A DNA stretch of 64,000 nt. It comes from Hydrogenobacter sp. T-2 (GTDB lineage: Bacteria > Aquificota > Aquificia > Aquificales > Aquificaceae). The position numbers were made by a program, and so were the translations under genes. The stretch is taken from assembly GCF_033971325.1 (NCBI RefSeq), contig NZ_CP117180.1, forward strand, positions 130,041 to 194,040, given 5' to 3'. Within the stretch, counting starts at the first letter, position 1. Each line of letters opens with the position of its first letter. The notes under the pieces were generated by a model. It saw only the letters and a list, made by a program, of their open reading frames with translations, ran no database searches and was not told the origin of the DNA. Shown here in pieces: positions 17,697 to 27,293 of the stretch.

Positions 17697-18310
17697 TAAG
17701 GGCTCTCATAGATAAACTCTTAGGGAGCAGGGAAGAGCTTAGCTGGGAGGTAAACAAAGAGACAAAAATTGAGGACCTGTGCTTTGTAGTCTTTGATACA
17801 GAAACTACTGGGCTTGACCTTAAAAAGGACGAAGCTCTAGGTATTGGTGCGGTAAAGATAGAAAACCTCAGAATAGACCTAAGCAAAAATTTCTATGCCC
17901 TTCTAAAGCCCACAAAGGAGTATAACGAATCAATAAAAGTGCACGGCATAACCCCAGAGGATTTACGCAGTGCAAGAGAGAGAAAAGAGATATGCATGGA
18001 GTTTTTAGAGTACGCAAAGGGATATATACTTGCAGGATACTTTCTTCAAATTGACATAGCCATGCTCAAAAGGCTTATAAAAGAGGAGTGTGGGTTTTCC
18101 CTGAAAGCCTACGCCCTTGACCTGCTCGACTTAGTGGAACACAAGGGTAAAGTGCCAACCCTTGAAGAACTTCTAAAAATCTTTAAACTTCCCATATCAA
18201 CCCAACACAACGCCCTTGAGGATGCATATATGACCGCCCTCCTATTGTTAAGACTTCTGAAAGATGGAAACTACAAGAAACTCAAAGACCTTCCCGTTAG
18301 GAGATTTTAG
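17693..18310 (+). CDS. DnaQ-like 3'-5' exonuclease
   Basis: A 205-aa DEDDh exonuclease: Exo I FDTETTGLD (near residue 34), Exo II region GYFLQIDIAM and Exo III HNALEDAYMTA. Similar to epsilon-type proofreading exonucleases, but encoded with a CBS-nucleotidyltransferase and an acetate permease, an association seen in other genomes, so a dedicated proofreading role is not implied. ATGA overlap with the preceding gene. Confidence 0.88.
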   Translation: MIRALIDKLLGSREELSWEVNKETKIEDLCFVVFDTETTGLDLKKDEALGIGAVKIENLRIDLSKNFYALLKPTKEYNESIKVHGITPEDLRSARERKEICMEFLEYAKGYILAGYFLQIDIAMLKRLIKEECGFSLKAYALDLLDLVEHKGKVPTLEELLKIFKLPISTQHNALEDAYMTALLLLRLLKDGNYKKLKDLPVRRF

Positions 18311-18379
18311 CTCCTTATTTATCCCTTAAGTTATACGAGGGTTGCTTTTCTCAAGGCTTTGATTTATAAGGGTTTTAAC

Positions 18380-18453
<74 letters not shown>

Positions 18454-18474
18454 TAGGAATGTATTATTATAGCA

Positions 18475-19539
18475 TCACAGCTCCACCAAGTCAAGAGGGA
18501 TTTCCGATAAAGGCTCTGCATATCCACCCTTTACAACCACTATATTCTCAAGCCTTATGCCAAACTTTCCAGGCAGGTATATACCCGGTTCCACAGTAAA
18601 AACCATCCCCTCTTCTATCTTCACATCCTTGTCTTTGCCCTTGTAATAAACCCTTGGATATTCATGTATTTCAACACCCACACCGTGTCCAAGAGAATGG
18701 TTAAAGAACTTGCCAAAACCCTTCTTTCTTATGTATTCCCTTGCGGTCTTGTCAATCTCTCCCAGTTTCTTTCCTACTTTTATCTTCTCAAGTGCAAGGA
18801 GATGAGCATCTCTTACCACAGTGTAAACCTTCTTAAACTCGCTATCCGCCTTTCCCAAAAAGATTGTTCTTGTGAAGTCCGTGCAATAGCCTTTCCACAA
18901 AAGCCCCATGTCTATGAGAATTGGCTCACCGTGTTTTATAGTCTTTTGAGAGGTCTCGTAGTGAGGTATAGCAGAACCCTTACCACTTGCCACTATGGCA
19001 GGAAAGCTCTCACCACTTGCCCCTGCTTTGAAAAACTCCCCCACAAGCCAAGACCTTACCTCAAGCTCAGTCATTCCTTCTCTTAGCTCATGCAAAAGCC
19101 TTTTGTATATCTTGTCGCTAATTTTCACCCCTTCCTTCATTATCCTTAGCTCTTCCTCATCCTTTATAGCCCTCACTTCCTTTAGAATGCCCGAAACGCC
19201 CTTCCATATAAAGCTACCCTTTAGAGCCTTCCTAAACTCACAACTCACCCTATCCTCTTCATAGCCTACCTTGGAAACCTTTAGTCTTTTTAGGAAGTTC
19301 TTTATCACCCTTATGGCATTTTCTTTAATGAGCACCACATCCCAGTCTTTTAGAGTAGACCTGGCTTTTTCGTAATACCTGCCATCGGTCAAAAGATGAT
19401 AAGAGTCCCTTGTAATGACCACATAGGCATGGCTTGACCTAAAGCCAGAGAGATAGAAAACGTTAGCCTGCGAACTAAAAACAAAAGCGTCAAGTTTATG
19501 CTTTTTCAAAAGCTCCTGAGCCTTTTCTATCCTTTTCAT
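18475..19539 (-). CDS. Xaa-Pro aminopeptidase / M24 peptidase
   Basis: A 354-aa M24 (pita-bread) metallopeptidase. The N-terminal creatinase-like domain has FYLSGFRSSHAYV; the catalytic domain shows the five metal ligands in order: DMGLLWKGYCTDFTRT, HSLGHGVGVEIHE, EGMVFTVEPGIY and the final RLENIVVV region. It removes N-terminal residues preceding proline. Start overlaps the rpoN stop (4 bp), placing it in the hemN-rpoN operon. Confidence 0.93.
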   Translation of the reverse strand: MKRIEKAQELLKKHKLDAFVFSSQANVFYLSGFRSSHAYVVITRDSYHLLTDGRYYEKARSTLKDWDVVLIKENAIRVIKNFLKRLKVSKVGYEEDRVSCEFRKALKGSFIWKGVSGILKEVRAIKDEEELRIMKEGVKISDKIYKRLLHELREGMTELEVRSWLVGEFFKAGASGESFPAIVASGKGSAIPHYETSQKTIKHGEPILIDMGLLWKGYCTDFTRTIFLGKADSEFKKVYTVVRDAHLLALEKIKVGKKLGEIDKTAREYIRKKGFGKFFNHSLGHGVGVEIHEYPRVYYKGKDKDVKIEEGMVFTVEPGIYLPGKFGIRLENIVVVKGGYAEPLSEIPLDLVEL

Positions 19540-20645
19540 GACCTGCCCTCAAGGATTCTTCTGTATTTGTTTACAGTCCTCCTTGCTATGTGTATGCCTC
19601 TATCTTTTAGTAGCTTTGAAATCTCTTGGTCAGAAAGCCTGCCCTTTTCAGATTGAAGTATCTCCTTTATGGCTTTCATTATCTCTTCTTTGCTATAGCC
19701 TTCCTTTGTCTCCCTTAGGAAAAAGGACCTAAGAGGGAACACTCCTATGGGAGTTTTTGCATACTTTCTGCTAACTATCCTGCTTACCGTTGAGAGGCTA
19801 ACCTCTGCCCTTTGGGCTACTTCACTGAGGGTCAGGCTCTTTAGAGGTTCTTTCCCCAGCATAAAGCCTGCCTGTCTTTCCAAAATTAGGTCTCCAACCA
19901 CACGCATAACCCTCCTTCTCATTTCCAATATAAAAGTTATAGGCTTTAGACTCCCTACCGCCTCCACATCCCAAAAGTCTTCCATAAGAAAAACATACCA
20001 CTGACTTCCATCGTATTCAAAGACCACATCCACACTACCGCCTTTATACGCCGCTTGACTACCTTCAAAGGGGCTAAGTTTTAACCTTGACAAAACCTCT
20101 CTTGCTCTAAGGTCTTTGCTTTTACCCTTTAGCACCTTTAAGACTTCTCTGTGAAGCTCTTCCTCCTTAGGGTATAGCTCCTCAAGTTGGACAAGTATAA
20201 ACTCCTCAAGGTTTCTACTGGCAGCACCCAAAGGTTCAATCTCTTTCATTATAAACTCTCTTATCTCCTCCACATACTCAGGGCTAACTCCGTAGTGTTT
20301 GGCTATTTCTCCTATGTCTCCGAGGAAAAATCCCTTGTGGTTAAGTCCAGATATTATCTCAAGGGCTATGTCAAGGTCAAGACCGTCAAACTCATACCTT
20401 ACTTGTTCTTCAACCTTACTTATTTCGCTTTGTGTAAAGATAGGTTGACGTTCTGTGTATTCCTCATAGAACCATCTTGGTTTTGTCTTTAGTGTCAGCT
20501 TTATCTGAGGGTTTTCTTCTTGTTTTAGCTCAAGCTCTTGCAGAAGTTCCTCCGAGGTCTTTAAAAGTAATTCAAGGCTGTTTTCTATTTTCAGTAGCAT
20601 GCTCGTCTTTACTTGTGGCAAAACCCTTATGGGCTTATCCTTCAA
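19536..20645 (-). CDS. rpoN: RNA polymerase sigma-54 factor
   Basis: Recruits RNA polymerase to -24/-12 promoters that require an AAA+ activator. The 369-aa protein has a leucine-rich region I, a core-binding region, a helix-turn-helix (LSEVAQRAEVSLSTVSRIVSRKY) and the RpoN box ARRTVNKYR near the C-terminus. It is shorter than typical (400-480 aa), mainly from a reduced acidic region II. Overlaps both neighbours. No activator gene is seen in this window. Confidence 0.94.
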   Translation of the reverse strand: MKDKPIRVLPQVKTSMLLKIENSLELLLKTSEELLQELELKQEENPQIKLTLKTKPRWFYEEYTERQPIFTQSEISKVEEQVRYEFDGLDLDIALEIISGLNHKGFFLGDIGEIAKHYGVSPEYVEEIREFIMKEIEPLGAASRNLEEFILVQLEELYPKEEELHREVLKVLKGKSKDLRAREVLSRLKLSPFEGSQAAYKGGSVDVVFEYDGSQWYVFLMEDFWDVEAVGSLKPITFILEMRRRVMRVVGDLILERQAGFMLGKEPLKSLTLSEVAQRAEVSLSTVSRIVSRKYAKTPIGVFPLRSFFLRETKEGYSKEEIMKAIKEILQSEKGRLSDQEISKLLKDRGIHIARRTVNKYRRILEGRS

Positions 20646-21888
20646 CCTTCTCCTCCTGCTTTGCAGTTATAAAGATGCTCACAATTCTGTTTCCTTCCAT
20701 TTTATCCACCACAAACTTAAACCCATCGTAGAAAAACTCATCTCCTTCCTCTGGAACCTTTGAAAGTTTTGCCATTACAAAGCCACCTATTGTATCATAT
20801 TCGTAGTCTTCTGGAAGTCCAAAGCCTATTCTCTTCGCCACCGTTTCCACATCTACCCATCCGCTTACCATGTATGTATCCTTGGAAACTTTGACTATGT
20901 CCTCTTCCCAGCTTTCTGGCACGTCTCCAAAGAGATACTTCATTATGTCGTATACGCTCACAAGACCAGAGATCTCTCCATGCTCACCCACCACAAGGGC
21001 AGTTTGAGTTCCATGAGCCCTCATCTCCTTTATAAGTTCTGTTATGCTAAGTATCTCTGGCACAAAGAGTGCCTCCCTCTTGAAGTCCTTCAGAGGTCTC
21101 CGCAGATTTTTTGAGATGGGAACCAAGTCCTTTACGTACAGCATACCCACTACGTTGTCAGGGTTTTTTGAAAAAAGTGGTATCTTACTATGCTTTCTTT
21201 GGATTATCTCCTCAATCACCTCTTCTAAGAGGCTATCTTCTGGTAACATAAATATGTCTGGTCTTGGGGTCATAATCTCCTTCACTGTGGTATCCTTTAG
21301 GCTTATAGCCCTTTCCACAACTTCCAAATCCTTCTTATCAAAATATCCAATAGACATACCTGTTTCAAGTAGCTCCATAAAGGTATCTCTGGAATCTTTA
21401 CCCTTTTCTTCTACCTCTACAAGACCTATAAGTTTGCTAACTGGTCCTATAAGGACTGTGCGAATAGGCTTTATAAGTCCATGGATGAGGATAAAGGGCA
21501 CATAGTATATGGGAGCAAGCCTTGTGGTAAAGGGTAGAACTGTGTTTTTTGGAAGCACCTCACCAAAGACAAATATTAGCATGCTTGAGAAAATAACCGC
21601 AAAGCCTGCACCCTTTGGACCCATAAGGTCCACAAATAGCTTTGTCCCATACGAGGATATGAGTATGTTTACCAGCTCGTTTCCAAGCAGGATGGTAAGG
21701 AGCACTTCTCTAGGTTTTGAAAGCAGTCTCAGAAGAGCCCTGTATATCCTTTTCCTTTCTTTGAGTTTGAGAAGATACCTGTTTGCACCAAAAAAGACCA
21801 CCTCTGAGGAGCTAAAAAAGCCAGACATGAATAGTAGAAAAAGAAATATAAGCACCTCAGTATAGATTGCATGAGACGAGCCGTCCAT
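20635..21888 (-). CDS. CNNM/CorC-type transporter (DUF21-CBS-CorC_HlyC)
   Basis: A 417-aa membrane protein: DUF21 transmembrane domain (~1-180), CBS pair (~200-320) and a C-terminal CorC/HlyC domain (~335-410; SGWVDVETVAKRIG, DYEYDTIGGFV). Proteins of this family are associated with magnesium/divalent cation efflux. Starts inside the 3' end of the ABC ATPase gene and overlaps rpoN by 11 bp. Confidence 0.92.
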   Translation of the reverse strand: MDGSSHAIYTEVLIFLFLLFMSGFFSSSEVVFFGANRYLLKLKERKRIYRALLRLLSKPREVLLTILLGNELVNILISSYGTKLFVDLMGPKGAGFAVIFSSMLIFVFGEVLPKNTVLPFTTRLAPIYYVPFILIHGLIKPIRTVLIGPVSKLIGLVEVEEKGKDSRDTFMELLETGMSIGYFDKKDLEVVERAISLKDTTVKEIMTPRPDIFMLPEDSLLEEVIEEIIQRKHSKIPLFSKNPDNVVGMLYVKDLVPISKNLRRPLKDFKREALFVPEILSITELIKEMRAHGTQTALVVGEHGEISGLVSVYDIMKYLFGDVPESWEEDIVKVSKDTYMVSGWVDVETVAKRIGFGLPEDYEYDTIGGFVMAKLSKVPEEGDEFFYDGFKFVVDKMEGNRIVSIFITAKQEEKVEG

Positions 21889-22768
21889 TCCGCTTTACCT
21901 CCCTAACTTCCTGCTCACACTCTTTTATTCTATACTTGCATTGAGAGAAAAAGGGACAAGGGCTTGGCAGGCTTTCCTCCACAAAATCCTCAAAGACCTC
22001 CTTCCTCTGGGAGGGATGCCTTGCTGGGACTGTGTCTAAAAGATACTGGGTATAGGGATGTAGAGGATTTTTGAGCACCTCCTTTGATAGACCAAGCTCC
22101 ACAAGTTTTCCTCTGTATAGAACGCCTACCCTATCTGAAACCCTTTCAACCGCCCTTATATCGTGGGTTATAAGCAGGGTGCTTATTCCCTCTTCTTTTA
22201 GCCTGAGAAAAAGCTCTAATATGCCCGCCCTGTAGCTCATATCAAGGGCTGAGGTAGGCTCGTCCGCCACTATCAGCTTTGGTTTCAAGACTATAGCCCT
22301 TGCTATAGCAACCCTTTGTCTTTGACCTCCAGAGAGCTCTTCTGGTCTTCTTTCTATGAAACCCTCCTCAAGCCCAGCCATAAGCAAGGACTGAAGCACC
22401 TTCTCTTCTTTGTCTTTTTCTCCATGAACGAGCAGTGGCTCTTGTATTATTTCCTTTACCTTCATGCGTGGGTTTAGAGAGCTCCTTGGGTCTTGGAAAA
22501 CCGCTGAAACAAGCCTTGTGTATTCCCTTCCCATTTGGAAAGGGTCTTTACCTTCAAAGAGAACTCTCCCTGAGGTTGGTTTTTCAAGTCTGAGAATGAC
22601 CTTACCTATAGTGCTCTTGCCAGAACCAGACTCCCCCACAAGAGAGAGTATCTCTCCGTATCCCATCTCAAAGCTCACCTCTTTTGCCGCCCAGATAGAC
22701 CTTTTGGAGAATAGACCAATGGTAAAGACCTTGGAAAGTTTTTCTATACGAAGTAGCTCCTCTTTCAT
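21857..22768 (-). CDS. oligopeptide-type ABC transporter ATP-binding protein
   Basis: A 303-aa ATPase like OppF/DppF: Walker [10 protein letters not shown], signature [14 protein letters not shown], Walker [14 protein letters not shown]-loop THD, and the C-terminal oligopeptide extension with a cysteine cluster ([14 protein letters not shown]). The permease and binding-protein genes are absent here, so it must partner with components encoded elsewhere. Overlaps hemN by 4 bp. Confidence 0.92.
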   Translation of the reverse strand: MKEELLRIEKLSKVFTIGLFSKRSIWAAKEVSFEMGYGEILSLVGESGSGKSTIGKVILRLEKPTSGRVLFEGKDPFQMGREYTRLVSAVFQDPRSSLNPRMKVKEIIQEPLLVHGEKDKEEKVLQSLLMAGLEEGFIERRPEELSGGQRQRVAIARAIVLKPKLIVADEPTSALDMSYRAGILELFLRLKEEGISTLLITHDIRAVERVSDRVGVLYRGKLVELGLSKEVLKNPLHPYTQYLLDTVPARHPSQRKEVFEDFVEESLPSPCPFFSQCKYRIKECEQEVREVKRNGRLVSCNLY

Positions 22769-24135
22769 ATAGTCCTGGAAAACCTCTGCTCCTTTTTTGT
22801 CTTTATATACTGGTCAAAGACCATAGCGATGTTTCTTATCAAAAGCCTACCTTCTGGCAAGACCTTTATACTTCTGTCCTCTATCTTTAAAAGACCATCC
22901 CTTTCCATATCCATGAGCTCCTCTAACTCTGAAGAAAAGTGTTCTTCAAACCTTATACCAAAAGACCGGTCTATTTTCTCAAAGTCACAACGGAAATTGC
23001 ACATAAGCTCCATTATAACCTCACGCCTTATGAAGTCCTCTTCTGTAAGGATGTAGCCTCTCATGGTGGGTAGTTTTCCTGAGTCAAGGGCAAGGTAATA
23101 TTCTCTTATGGTCTTGTAGTTCTGGAAATATCCCTCATGGAGCATGCCTATAGAGGTTGCACCTATACCTATTAGGTCTACACCTTTCTTGGTAGTGTAG
23201 CCTTGGAAGTTCCTCCAAAGAGTCCCATCTCTTTGGGCTTGAGCCAGCTCGTCTTCGGGCTTAGCAAAGTGGTCCATACCTATAAAGACATAACCTGCCT
23301 TTTGGAAAAGGTCTATGGTCATCTCCAATATGGTTAGCTTGTCCTCTGGTGGTGGCAGTGTGGAGGGGTCTATTTTCCTTTGCAAAGGCTTAAGCCAAGG
23401 CACGTAGGCAAAGTTAAAGACCGCTGTCCTGTCTGGGTCAAGCTCTATGGTTTGAAGCAGGGTCTTTCTAAACTTCTCTGGTGTTTGATAAGGCAGTCCA
23501 TATATAAGGTCTATGTTTATACTCTTAAAGCCCAGACTTCTTAGGTCTTTCATAACCTTCCGCATAAGTTCGTAGGGTTGTATACGGTTTATAGCCCTTT
23601 GCACTTCTGGGTCAAGGTCTTGAAGTCCCATACTTACACGGTTAAAGCCCACCTCCCTTAGGGTTTCCAGTTGACCTTTTGAAAGGTATCTGGGGTCTAT
23701 TTCTACGCTTATCTCCGCATCCGGTGAGATATTAAAGACCTCTCTTATTTTGCCAAAAAACTCTCTTATCTCCTCATTGCTTAAGAAGTTTGGAGTGCCA
23801 CCACCCCAGTGGAGTTGAACCACTGGTCTTGAAGTATCAAGGTAGCCCTTGAGCATTTCCATTTCTCTGTAGACATAGTCCAGGTATCTTTTAGTAACAT
23901 CTTTCCTGTGGGAGATTATCACATTACAGCCGCAGAACCAGCAGGCACTTTCGCAAAAGGGTATATGAAAATAGAGAGAAAGGGGTCTCTTAGAAAAATT
24001 GCTCTGAAGAAGCATTCTCTTGTAATCCTCTTCCCTTACTTCCTCGTTAAACTCTGTAGCAGGGGGATAGCTTGTGTATCTTGGACCAGGACGGTCATAC
24101 TTTTTTATGAGGCTTTCGTTAAAAACAGTTTTCAT
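22765..24135 (-). CDS. hemN: oxygen-independent coproporphyrinogen III oxidase
   Basis: Radical SAM enzyme converting coproporphyrinogen III to protoporphyrinogen IX in haem synthesis. The protein (456 aa from the ATG at 24135) starts [24 protein letters not shown], typical of HemN, and carries [11 protein letters not shown], the CxxxCxxC cluster motif with the extra cysteine, plus WGGGTPNFL. The frame is open 12 codons further, but that upstream ATG lies in a terminator hairpin, so 24135 is preferred. First gene of a five-gene operon ending at the tRNA. Confidence 0.95.
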   Translation of the reverse strand: MKTVFNESLIKKYDRPGPRYTSYPPATEFNEEVREEDYKRMLLQSNFSKRPLSLYFHIPFCESACWFCGCNVIISHRKDVTKRYLDYVYREMEMLKGYLDTSRPVVQLHWGGGTPNFLSNEEIREFFGKIREVFNISPDAEISVEIDPRYLSKGQLETLREVGFNRVSMGLQDLDPEVQRAINRIQPYELMRKVMKDLRSLGFKSINIDLIYGLPYQTPEKFRKTLLQTIELDPDRTAVFNFAYVPWLKPLQRKIDPSTLPPPEDKLTILEMTIDLFQKAGYVFIGMDHFAKPEDELAQAQRDGTLWRNFQGYTTKKGVDLIGIGATSIGMLHEGYFQNYKTIREYYLALDSGKLPTMRGYILTEEDFIRREVIMELMCNFRCDFEKIDRSFGIRFEEHFSSELEELMDMERDGLLKIEDRSIKVLPEGRLLIRNIAMVFDQYIKTKKEQRFSRTI

Positions 24136-24163
24136 AAGATATAAATATAGTCTCTTTTCAAGT

Positions 24164-24178
24164 GGGGGCATTGCCCCC
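24164..24178 (-). terminator. GGGGGC-ATT-GCCCCC hairpin after the rhodanese gene
   Basis: Perfect 6-bp GC stem, 3-nt loop, starting 8 nt past the rhodanese stop (24187) in the gap before hemN. Confidence 0.65.
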
Positions 24179-24186
24179 AGAGGAAT

Positions 24187-24657
24187 TTACTTCACGTATT
24201 CTGTCGCAGCCCTTCCCACCTCTTTTGCAAGTTCTGTCATACCACCCCTGAATTGAAAGGCTTTGTCAAAACCTAAGGCTCTGAGTGCGGTAACCACCGC
24301 TGCAGCCCTGTCTCCCGTATGGCACACCACCACTATTTTCCTGTCCTTTGGAAGCTTGTTTAGGTTTTCTTCTTTGAAGAGTTCATGCATGGGTATGTAG
24401 AGGGTGTTTTTCCATGTGGGTCCTACCACTGCAATCTCCGCAGGAGTTCTTACATCAAGAATCACAAAGTCTTCGCCCTTTTGTATCATCTGGAGAAGCT
24501 GTTGAGTGGTTATTTGGCAAGGTCTTTGCCTGAGAACCTCTGGCGTCATCTGAGAAAACATGCCATTGAAACGTTTTGCAAGCTCCTTATCGTAAGAAAG
24601 GGCTGTCCCCACAAGGCTCAAAGCTCCCAAGGTTAAGGTAAGCAGTATTTTTTTCAT
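24187..24657 (-). CDS. secreted rhodanese-like sulfurtransferase, 156 aa
   Basis: A Sec signal peptide (MKKILLTLTLGALSLVGTALS) precedes a single rhodanese domain: FVILDVRTPAE and the active-site loop VCHTGDRAAA with Cys112. It would act in the periplasm, perhaps in sulfur-compound oxidation typical of these organisms; no sox or sulfide gene is adjacent. Expressed from a near-perfect consensus promoter, so probably abundant. Confidence 0.9.
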   Translation of the reverse strand: MKKILLTLTLGALSLVGTALSYDKELAKRFNGMFSQMTPEVLRQRPCQITTQQLLQMIQKGEDFVILDVRTPAEIAVVGPTWKNTLYIPMHELFKEENLNKLPKDRKIVVVCHTGDRAAAVVTALRALGFDKAFQFRGGMTELAKEVGRAATEYVK

Positions 24658-24693
24658 GGCTTTCCTCCTTTGATGATTTTAGTCATTTATTCA

Positions 24694-24722
24694 ATTATAA
24701 GTATATTCTAATACTTTGTCAA
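24694..24722 (-). promoter_or_regulatory. consensus sigma-70 promoter of the rhodanese gene
   Basis: On the minus strand a perfect TTGACA (24722-24717), 17-bp spacer and perfect TATAAT (24699-24694). The strongest promoter match in the window. Confidence 0.8.
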
Positions 24723-24758
24723 TGCTTATCATAAAGGGCTATTAACCTCTGCCTATGT

Positions 24759-24764
24759 TATACT
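24759..24764 (+). promoter_or_regulatory. -10 element of the methionine adenosyltransferase gene
   Basis: TATACT in the divergent gap, about 30 nt before the GTG start, with no good -35 at the expected distance. Confidence 0.4.
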
Positions 24765-24797
24765 TTTGTGTTAGCAACTTTTAAAGGAGGTAGCTAA

Positions 24798-26000
24798 GTG
24801 GCAAACATAGTGATAACCCCTATGACCTTTAGACCAACCTATGAGCTTGATGCGGAGATAGTGGAGCGTAAAGGCACTGGACATCCAGACACCATATGCG
24901 ACTACCTTGCGGAAAACCTTTCAAGAGAACTGTGCTTGTGGTATTTGAGAGAATACGGTGCGGTTATGCATCATAATGTGGATAAGGCACTTCTTGTGGG
25001 TGGTGTTGCAAGGGCGGAGTTTGGCGGTGGTGAGGTTATAGAACCCATAGAGATATACCTTGTGGGTAGAGCAATATTAGAAAAAGATGGCAAAAGGCTT
25101 GACGCTCATGACCTTGCGGTAGAAAGTGCAAAAAGATGGTTAAGGGAAAATATAAAGAATTTGGATGTGGAAAAACATGTGGTTATACACACAAAGATAA
25201 AACCTGGAAGCAAAGACTTGGTGGAGCTTTTTGAAAGATTTCAGAAAAAGGGCGAAGTGCCACTGGCAAACGACACCTCCTTCGGCGTAGGTTATGCACC
25301 CCTTGATAGCTTAGAGAGGGCTGTATTTGAGGCGGAAAGGTTTCTAAACTCAGAGGAGATGAAAAAAGAGCATCCGGAGATAGGAGAAGACATAAAGGTT
25401 ATGGGCGTGCGTATAAAGGACAAGTCTAGGCTCACTATAGCACTCGCCTTTGTAGGTAAGTATATAAGGGACATCCAAGAGTATTTCCAAAAGAAAGAGG
25501 AAATACACAGAAAGGTCAAAGAAAGGGTAGAATCCATCGTATCCAAAGAGGTGGATGTTTTCATAAACACAGCAGACAGCAGGGAAAATAACTCTGTCTA
25601 CATTACAGTGACTGGCACATCCGCAGAGCAAGGAGACGATGGTCAGGTGGGTCGTGGCAATAGGGTAAATGGTCTGATAACTCCCTACAGACCCATGAGC
25701 CTTGAGGCAGCAGCAGGTAAAAACCCAATCTCTCACATAGGCAAGATATACAACAGGGTTGCAAACCTCATAGCCCAGAGGGTAGTGGAGGAAGTGGAAG
25801 AGGTGGAGGAAGCCTGCTGCTATATAGTCTCACAAATAGGAAAACCCATAAACGAACCTCAGGTCTTGGATGTGAGCGTAAGAACCAGGAAAGACCTCAA
25901 AAGCCTTGAAGAGCTTGTGAGGAAAATAGCACAAGAAGAGCTTGATAAGATGCCTGAAGTTTGGAAAGGCTTTGTGGAGGGTCTATATCCAGTAGCCTGA
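24798..26000 (+). CDS. archaeal-type S-adenosylmethionine synthetase
   Basis: A 400-aa methionine adenosyltransferase of the archaeal family (AdoMet_Synthase), not related in sequence to bacterial MetK. Characteristic segments: ERKGTGHPDTICD near the N-terminus, HHNVDKALLVGG, TSFGVGYAP, and GDDGQVGRGNRVNGLITPYRPMS. It makes SAM from ATP and methionine. GTG start with AAAGGAGG 7 nt upstream. The archaeal form is known in Aquifex relatives and supports the taxonomic placement. Confidence 0.95.
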   Translation: MANIVITPMTFRPTYELDAEIVERKGTGHPDTICDYLAENLSRELCLWYLREYGAVMHHNVDKALLVGGVARAEFGGGEVIEPIEIYLVGRAILEKDGKRLDAHDLAVESAKRWLRENIKNLDVEKHVVIHTKIKPGSKDLVELFERFQKKGEVPLANDTSFGVGYAPLDSLERAVFEAERFLNSEEMKKEHPEIGEDIKVMGVRIKDKSRLTIALAFVGKYIRDIQEYFQKKEEIHRKVKERVESIVSKEVDVFINTADSRENNSVYITVTGTSAEQGDDGQVGRGNRVNGLITPYRPMSLEAAAGKNPISHIGKIYNRVANLIAQRVVEEVEEVEEACCYIVSQIGKPINEPQVLDVSVRTRKDLKSLEELVRKIAQEELDKMPEVWKGFVEGLYPVA

Positions 26001-26016
26001 TTAATATCATAAACTT

Positions 26017-26045
26017 TTGAAATAAAAAGGCAAAGATGGTAGAAT
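26017..26045 (+). promoter_or_regulatory. sigma-70 promoter of nuoA (leaderless)
   Basis: TTGAAA (26017-26022), 17-bp spacer, TAGAAT (26040-26045). The ATG is only 6 nt after the -10 with no Shine-Dalgarno, predicting a transcript that begins at or next to the start codon. Confidence 0.68.
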
Positions 26046-26051
26046 AAAAAC

Positions 26052-26408
26052 ATGGAATACGTAGGCATTTTGCTGTTTTTCTTTATCGCCTTGTTTATAG
26101 GGCTTGCCTTTAGCTTTCTTAATGACCTGCTTGGTCCAAAGACAAAGGAAAAAATGGAAGGCTATCCCTACGAATGCGGTGTTCCTCTGTATGACCCAGA
26201 GGCAAGAGGAGTCTTTAAGCAAGGTTATTATCTGTTAGGTATTTCTCTTATTCTTTTTGACATTGAGGTAGCCTTTCTCTTTCCATGGGTAGTTGTCTTT
26301 GAAGAGGTAGGTCTTTATGGACTTGTGGGGGCATTGCTGTTTATCTTTATTCTTACCCTTGGTCTTGCTTACGAGTGGAAGAAGGGGGCTCTCAAGTGGC
26401 AGTTTTAG
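26052..26408 (+). CDS. nuoA: NADH-quinone oxidoreductase subunit A
   Basis: A 118-aa membrane subunit of complex I with three helices. Signature YECGVPLYDPEARGVFKQGYYL (Cys-containing loop between helices 1 and 2) and FDIEVAFLFPW match NuoA. First gene of a nuo cluster, read from a leaderless-type promoter. Confidence 0.95.
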   Translation: MEYVGILLFFFIALFIGLAFSFLNDLLGPKTKEKMEGYPYECGVPLYDPEARGVFKQGYYLLGISLILFDIEVAFLFPWVVVFEEVGLYGLVGALLFIFILTLGLAYEWKKGALKWQF

Positions 26409-26434
26409 ACAAAAAGGATATCTTATAAGAGGCT

Positions 26435-26737
26435 ATGACAATCTTGTTATATGGAGTTAGCAAACCCTTTATGAAGTCAGAGACTAAGGAGGAGCTAACT
26501 AAAGAACTTGCAACAAAGGCAGATATCGCAGAAGTTAGAACGGAGATAGAAAAGGTTAGGGCGGATCTCAGTGCGGAAGTAGAAAAAGTCAGGGCAGAGG
26601 TAAAAGTGCTTGAGGTAAGGTTTACTGCGGAGCTAAGGCTTATCAAGTTATGGCTTATTATTCTCACGGTGCTTGTAGCGGTCTTTAACAGAGACGCTTT
26701 GGGCTTAATTTTAGAGATAATAAGACTTTTAAAGTAA
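26435..26737 (+). CDS. coiled-coil protein with C-terminal membrane anchor (DUF1640-like)
   Basis: A 100-aa protein: a long heptad helix ([18 protein letters not shown], then repeated [15 protein letters not shown]-like units) followed by one C-terminal membrane helix (~73-92). Similar coiled-coil anchors fall in DUF1640-type families. It is wedged between nuoA and nuoB with the same orientation and a usable AAGAGG. Not a known complex I subunit; a role in complex assembly is only a guess from position. Confidence 0.65.
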   Translation: MTILLYGVSKPFMKSETKEELTKELATKADIAEVRTEIEKVRADLSAEVEKVRAEVKVLEVRFTAELRLIKLWLIILTVLVAVFNRDALGLILEIIRLLK

Positions 26738-26748
26738 GGAGGTTTGAG

Positions 26749-27285
26749 ATGGCTATGCTTAATTCTAACGGCTTTGTTTTGACAACGGTGGATGAGCTAC
26801 TAAGCTGGGGCAGACGCAATGCCTTGTGGCCGCTTACCATAGGACTTGCCTGTTGTGCTATAGAGATGATGCACGCTGCGGCCTCAAGATTTGACCTTGA
26901 TAGGCTTGGTGTCATATTCAGGGCCTCTCCAAGGCAGGCAGACCTTCTTATAGTGGCTGGCACTGTGGTTAACAAGGTGGCACCCATGCTAAAGCTCCTT
27001 TGGGAACAGATGCCAGACCCTAAGTGGTGTATAACCATGGGAGGCTGTGCTTCTGCAGGTGGTCCTTTTCCTACCTACTCAACACTGCAGGGTATGGATA
27101 GAATAATACCTGTGGATGTTTATATACCCGGTTGTCCTCCGCATCCTCAAGGGCTTCTCTACGGCATCCTACAGCTTCAGAAAAAGATAAAGGAAAAGGG
27201 CGTCAAGAAATATGACAAAGCCTTTGAAGAGTTTAAAAAGGATATAGAGCGTCAAGGACTTGTCCCAAGAGAAATAACCGTATGA
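26749..27285 (+). CDS. nuoB: NADH-quinone oxidoreductase subunit B
   Basis: A 178-aa peripheral-arm subunit carrying the terminal N2 iron-sulfur cluster. The four ligands are seen in LACCAIEM (tandem Cys), GGCASAGG and PGCPPHPQ. Full length; AAGGAGG upstream. Confidence 0.96.
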   Translation: MAMLNSNGFVLTTVDELLSWGRRNALWPLTIGLACCAIEMMHAAASRFDLDRLGVIFRASPRQADLLIVAGTVVNKVAPMLKLLWEQMPDPKWCITMGGCASAGGPFPTYSTLQGMDRIIPVDVYIPGCPPHPQGLLYGILQLQKKIKEKGVKKYDKAFEEFKKDIERQGLVPREITV

Positions 27286-27293
27286 GGTGAAAC

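Noticed and set aside
24136-24171. Upstream ATG for hemN (12 extra codons)
   Set aside because: It sits in a GC-rich terminator stem and the shorter product starts at the conserved position.
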